Shown: piece after piece, positions 40,546 through 43,800 of the stretch
Layout: each line of letters begins with the position of its first letter
Position numbering within the stretch: position 1 is the first letter of the stretch
DNA from: Pseudomonas sp. HMWF021
GTDB taxonomy: Bacteria; Pseudomonadota; Gammaproteobacteria; Pseudomonadales; Pseudomonadaceae
NCBI RefSeq assembly: GCF_003061005.1
Contig: NZ_QAIK01000061.1
Span: 86,296 to 130,095 of the forward strand
Length of the DNA stretch: 43,800 bases
Reading direction: 5' to 3'
Translations under genes and position numbers: made by a program
Notes under the pieces: model-generated
What the model saw: the letters and a program-made list of their open reading frames with translations, nothing else
What the model was told of the DNA's origin: nothing
The model's database searches: none

Positions 40546-41913
40546 ATGGCCAAGGCCAAGCGCATGTACGGCTGCACCGAGTGCGGCGCAACCTTTCCCA
40601 AGTGGGCGGGCCAGTGCGGCGAATGCGGCGCCTGGAACACCCTGACCGAAACCATGATCGAGAGCGGCGGCGCCACCGCGCCCACCGGGCGTACCGGCTG
40701 GGCCGGGCAGCAGGCGCAGATCAAGACCCTGGCCGAAGTCAGCATCGAGGAGATTCCACGCTTCTCCACCGCGTCCGGTGAACTGGACCGGGTGCTGGGT
40801 GGCGGTCTGGTCGATGGTTCGGTGGTGTTGATCGGCGGTGATCCGGGCATCGGCAAATCGACGATTCTGCTGCAGACCCTGTGCAACCTCGCCAAGAGCA
40901 TGCCGGCGCTGTACGTCACCGGTGAAGAATCCCAGCAACAGGTGGCCATGCGTGCCCGGCGTTTGGGTTTGCCTCAAGATCAATTGCGGGTGATGACCGA
41001 AACCTGTATCGAAACCATCATCGCCACCGCCCGTCAGGAAAAACCCAAGGTGATGGTGATCGACTCGATCCAGACCATCTTCACCGAACAATTGCAATCA
41101 GCCCCCGGTGGTGTTTCGCAGGTGCGCGAGAGTGCGGCACTGCTGGTGCGTTATGCCAAGCAGAGCGGCACGGCGATTTTCCTCGTCGGTCACGTCACCA
41201 AGGAAGGCGCGCTCGCAGGCCCGAGGGTGCTGGAGCACATGGTCGATACTGTGCTGTATTTCGAAGGCGAGTCAGATGGGCGCCTGCGCTTGCTGCGGGC
41301 GGTGAAGAACCGTTTCGGTGCGGTCAACGAACTCGGTGTGTTCGGCATGACCGACAAGGGCCTGAAAGAAGTCTCCAACCCTTCGGCGATTTTTCTCACG
41401 CGCGCGCAAGAAGAAGTCCCAGGCAGCGTGGTGATGGCTACATGGGAAGGCACCCGGCCGATGCTGGTGGAAGTGCAGGCACTGGTGGATGACAGCCATC
41501 TGGCGAATCCGCGCCGGGTGACGCTGGGCCTGGATCAGAATCGTCTGGCGATGTTGCTGGCGGTGCTGCACCGCCACGGCGGCATTCCGACCCACGATCA
41601 GGATGTGTTCCTCAATGTGGTCGGCGGGGTGAAGGTGCTGGAGACGGCGTCTGACCTGGCGCTGATGGCGGCGGTGATGTCGAGCCTGCGCAACCGGCCG
41701 TTGCCCCATGATCTGCTGGTGTTTGGCGAAGTCGGTTTGTCTGGCGAGGTGCGTCCGGTGCCGAGTGGGCAGGAGCGCTTGAAGGAAGCGGCCAAGCATG
41801 GCTTCAAACGCGCGATCGTACCCAAGGGCAACGCGCCGAAGGAAGCGCCGGCAGGGTTGCAGATCATTGCCGTGACGCGCCTGGAACAGGCGCTCGACGC
41901 GCTATTCGAATAA
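40546..41913 (+). CDS. radA: DNA repair protein RadA (Sms)
   Basis: A 455-residue RecA-like ATPase that drives branch migration in recombination repair. The N-terminal zinc finger has four cysteines (Cys10, Cys13, Cys24, Cys27). The RecA domain shows Walker A GGDPGIGKST, Walker B VMVIDSIQTI and the diagnostic KNRFG motif (VKNRFGAVNELGVF). The C-terminal Lon-like domain ends with PVPSGQERLKEAAKHGFKRAIVPKGN. The ATG at 40546 (MAKAKRMYGCTECG) has GGGGGA upstream. The longer frame runs back into ankB and is not supported. Confidence 0.96.
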   Translation: MAKAKRMYGCTECGATFPKWAGQCGECGAWNTLTETMIESGGATAPTGRTGWAGQQAQIKTLAEVSIEEIPRFSTASGELDRVLGGGLVDGSVVLIGGDPGIGKSTILLQTLCNLAKSMPALYVTGEESQQQVAMRARRLGLPQDQLRVMTETCIETIIATARQEKPKVMVIDSIQTIFTEQLQSAPGGVSQVRESAALLVRYAKQSGTAIFLVGHVTKEGALAGPRVLEHMVDTVLYFEGESDGRLRLLRAVKNRFGAVNELGVFGMTDKGLKEVSNPSAIFLTRAQEEVPGSVVMATWEGTRPMLVEVQALVDDSHLANPRRVTLGLDQNRLAMLLAVLHRHGGIPTHDQDVFLNVVGGVKVLETASDLALMAAVMSSLRNRPLPHDLLVFGEVGLSGEVRPVPSGQERLKEAAKHGFKRAIVPKGNAPKEAPAGLQIIAVTRLEQALDALFE

Positions 41914-41925
41914 CTACGGTTTCCT

Positions 41926-42010
41926 TGTAGGAGCTGCCGAAGGCTGCGATCTTTTGATCTTGTTTTAGAGGAGCAATGTCAAAAGATCGCAGCCTTCGGC
42001 AGCTCCTACA
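41926..42010. repeat. REP doublet, family A (copy 11)
   Basis: Symmetric arms with the CCGAAGG/CCTTCGG centre: CTTGTAGGAGCTGCCGAAGG and its inverse ending GGCAGCTCCTACA. The loop contains TTGTTTTAGAGGAGCAATGT. It fills the convergent gap between radA and the PilZ gene, three bases from the latter's stop. Confidence 0.92.
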
Positions 42011-42013
42011 AAT

Positions 42014-42382
42014 TCACAGTTCGATCAGGGCGCCGAGTTCACGCTCAAGCTCGGCTTCATCCGCCAGATTCAGCTCGATCAACCGCCGCAAGCGCTGGAT
42101 CGACTCCAGACTGATATGCCGGCAGACGAATCCCAACTGGCCGTTTTCTTCATGAGCCAGATGCACATCCATTTCGATTTCGACGTCCGGACTTAAATGG
42201 ATCCTGACGAAAAAGTCTTGCGCTGCATCGCCCAACCACGGCTCTGGCATTTCGATCAGCAACCCTTTCAGCGACAGATCGATCAGCTTCACCGGCCAGA
42301 TGTACTCGCCCTGACTCAGCTCGGTTCTGGCATCGAACGCAATACGTTTGAAGCGACGACGGTTGGCTGGGTGCTCGCTCAT
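42014..42382 (-). CDS. PilZ-domain c-di-GMP receptor
   Basis: A 122-residue single-domain PilZ protein. The c-di-GMP binding motifs are intact: the arginine patch NRRRFKR near the N-terminus (RxxxR) and DLSLKG (D/NxSxxG) about 25 residues later. The start at 42382 (MSEHPANRRRFKRIAF) is chosen since the longer frame adds 100 residues through the cstA promoter region. The position between radA and cstA matches the small PilZ protein PA4608 of P. aeruginosa as I recall it. The partner protein is unknown. The C-terminus is acidic (LNLADEAELERELGALIEL). Confidence 0.92.
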   Translation of the reverse strand: MSEHPANRRRFKRIAFDARTELSQGEYIWPVKLIDLSLKGLLIEMPEPWLGDAAQDFFVRIHLSPDVEIEMDVHLAHEENGQLGFVCRHISLESIQRLRRLIELNLADEAELERELGALIEL

Positions 42383-42533
42383 GGCGCAATCCTCCGAAGG
42401 TTCGCTGACTATAGACCTGCATTGTTCGGGCATGCCAGCGCGAACGGGCCAGATAGACCTATGTCGGGGTATGGTCTTTGGCGCCAGTAGCGCTAAACTC
42501 GAGGTGGCTGTCTTTCTTGTCCACCCTGGCTGG

Positions 42534-42556
42534 AATAATAAAATGAAAAATAATAA
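42534..42556 (+). promoter_or_regulatory. Candidate Crc/Hfq (CA) motifs at the cstA start
   Basis: AATAATAA (42534-42541) lies between the ribosome site and the ATG, and AATAATAA again (42549-42556, overlapping AAAAATAA at 42546-42553) lies just after it. Each fits AAnAAnAA exactly. They flank the start codon, the usual place for Hfq/Crc translational repression in pseudomonads. Confidence 0.65.
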
Positions 42557-43800
42557 TAGCCTGCTACGCCACTTACCCTGGCTAGTGCTGGCAATCGTAG
42601 GAGCGTGCGCCCTGGGCGTAGTGGCATTGCGCCGAGGAGAGGCGATCAACGCCTTGTGGATCGTGGTCGCAGCAGTGGCCATCTATCTGGTGGCGTACCG
42701 TTACTACAGTCTGTTCATCGCCAACAACGTGATGCAACTGGATCCGCGTCGGGCCACCCCCGCCGTGCTCAACAACGACGGTCTGGACTACGTGCCGACC
42801 AACAAACACATTCTTTTCGGTCACCACTTCGCGGCGATTGCCGGCGCAGGCCCACTGGTCGGCCCGGTATTAGCGGCGCAGATGGGCTATCTGCCCGGTA
42901 CGCTCTGGCTGATTGCCGGGGTGGTGCTGGCGGGCGCGGTGCAGGACTTCATGGTTCTGTTCATGTCGACCCGGCGCAACGGCCGTTCCCTGGGCGACAT
43001 GGTGCGTGAAGAAATGGGCCGTATCCCCGGCACCATCGCGCTGTTCGGCTGCTTCCTGATCATGATCATCATCCTCGCGGTGCTGGCGCTGATCGTGGTC
43101 AAGGCACTGGCCGAGAGCCCGTGGGGCATCTTCACCGTGATGGCGACCATCCCGATCGCGATGTTCATGGGCATCTACATGCGCTACATCCGTCCGGGTC
43201 GCATTGGCGAGATCTCGGTCATCGGCGTGTTGCTGTTGCTCGGTTCGATCTGGCTCGGTGGTCAGATTGCCGCTGATCCGGTGTGGGCCAAGGCCTTCAG
43301 CTTCACCGGCGTGCAAATCACCTGGATGCTGATCGGTTACGGCTTCGTTGCCGCCGTGTTGCCGGTGTGGCTGATTCTGGCGCCGCGCGACTACCTGTCG
43401 ACCTTCCTCAAGATCGGCACCATCATCGCCCTGGCGATCGGCATTCTGGTGACCATGCCCGAGCTGAAAATGCCGGCGCTGACCCAGTTCGTCGACGGCA
43501 CCGGGCCGGTGTGGAAGGGCGGTCTGTTCCCGTTCCTGTTCATCACCATCGCTTGCGGTGCGGTATCGGGCTTCCACGCGCTGATTTCTTCGGGCACCAC
43601 GCCGAAGCTGCTGGATAACGAAACCAACGCCCGTTACATCGGTTACGGCGGCATGCTGATGGAATCGTTCGTGGCGATCATGGCCATGGTTGCCGCTTCG
43701 GTGATCGAGCCGGGCGTGTACTTCGCCATGAACAGCCCGGCCGCCGTGGTTGGCGGTGACGTCGCCTCTGTGGCGCAGATGGTCAGCAGCTGGGGTTTTG
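42543..43800 (+). CDS. cstA: Carbon starvation protein CstA, peptide/pyruvate transporter (3' end outside window)
   Basis: The first 419 codons of a large membrane transporter, still open at the window end. The frame begins MKNNNSLLRHLPWLVLAIVG, then the CstA signature PTNKHILFGHHFAAIAGAGP and VGPVLAAQMGYLPGTLW are seen, followed by many membrane segments (TM10 or more expected in full). The family takes up peptides or pyruvate under carbon limitation. The ribosome site is weak (GGAA at 42532), and the start is enclosed by two Crc/Hfq-type motifs, which would tie synthesis to catabolite repression. It is divergent from the PilZ gene across 160 bases. Confidence 0.92.
   Translation, partial: MKNNNSLLRHLPWLVLAIVGACALGVVALRRGEAINALWIVVAAVAIYLVAYRYYSLFIANNVMQLDPRRATPAVLNNDGLDYVPTNKHILFGHHFAAIAGAGPLVGPVLAAQMGYLPGTLWLIAGVVLAGAVQDFMVLFMSTRRNGRSLGDMVREEMGRIPGTIALFGCFLIMIIILAVLALIVVKALAESPWGIFTVMATIPIAMFMGIYMRYIRPGRIGEISVIGVLLLLGSIWLGGQIAADPVWAKAFSFTGVQITWMLIGYGFVAAVLPVWLILAPRDYLSTFLKIGTIIALAIGILVTMPELKMPALTQFVDGTGPVWKGGLFPFLFITIACGAVSGFHALISSGTTPKLLDNETNARYIGYGGMLMESFVAIMAMVAASVIEPGVYFAMNSPAAVVGGDVASVAQMVSSWGF

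Noticed and set aside
854..42010. The many similar repeats as a CRISPR array
   Set aside because: They are palindromic doublets scattered singly between genes, without regular spacing, spacers or cas genes.
1..43800. Defence islands, toxin-antitoxin pairs, secondary-metabolite clusters or prophage remnants
   Set aside because: Every stretch over about 300 bases is accounted for by housekeeping, transport or metabolic genes and REP elements; no gene of these classes was recognised.

Overview
The window looks like chromosomal core DNA of a fluorescent pseudomonad, most likely the Pseudomonas fluorescens group. The reasons are high GC coding sequence, dense copies of the 'GTAGGAGCTGCCG...GGCTGCGATC' palindrome typical of that group, and gene orders that I recall from Pseudomonas aeruginosa (fpr-mscL-katB-ankB-radA-PilZ-cstA, and an MFS/quiC/TetR/aroE-like/aroQ cluster). 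I see no integrase, transposase, phage gene, CRISPR array, rRNA or tRNA. Thirty-nine protein genes are called, and both end genes are cut by the window edge.

Layout. 1-3.8 kb: the 3' part of a PuuC-like aldehyde dehydrogenase, then a three-gene ABC importer of the nitrate/sulfonate/taurine class. 3.9-8.0 kb: EEP-family phosphodiesterase, YciC-like membrane protein, DUF2076 protein, and a NYN-domain protein followed closely by a DEDDh exonuclease. 8.2-12.5 kb: Lrp/AsnC regulator divergent from a YedA-like exporter, RhlE-type RNA helicase, TIGR03862-type flavoprotein. 12.8-20.1 kb: histone-deacetylase-family protein, GNAT acetyltransferase, TesB thioesterase with an overlapping HAD phosphatase, secreted alpha/beta hydrolase, two tandem YpfJ-type zinc metallopeptidases, and an EamA transporter. 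20.2-26.0 kb: a quinate/shikimate catabolic cluster (MFS carrier, QuiC 3-dehydroshikimate dehydratase fused to an HPPD-like domain, TetR regulator, shikimate dehydrogenase, type II dehydroquinase). 26.2-31.2 kb: trmA overlapping a purine-type NCS2 permease, a small secreted protein, a DJ-1-like protein that lacks the catalytic cysteine, and an MFS exporter. 31.5-34.5 kb: the cyanide-insensitive oxidase operon cioAB plus a 55-residue membrane protein behind a perfect ANR/FNR box. 34.5-43.8 kb: rlmG, a LuxR solo, fpr, mscL, katB-ankB (peroxide defence), radA, a PilZ protein and the start of cstA.

How parts work together. The quinate genes would turn quinate/shikimate into protocatechuate. Their two promoter regions share a 20-bp motif matching at 15 positions, a good candidate operator for the TetR protein, and aroQ has a Crc/Hfq-type A-rich motif just upstream of its ribosome site. 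cstA has the same type of motif on both sides of its start codon. The cio operon is positioned for control by oxygen through ANR.

Fourteen palindromic REP/REPIN-like doublets (eleven of family A, two of B, one of C) sit almost entirely between genes. One supplies the stop codon of a flavoprotein gene and one separates cioB from the small oxidase-associated gene. I did not find a clear undescribed multi-gene system. The most useful leads are the shared quinate-cluster motif, the Crc/Hfq motifs, the cysteine-less DJ-1 paralogue, the covarying REP arms, and the composition dip inside katB.
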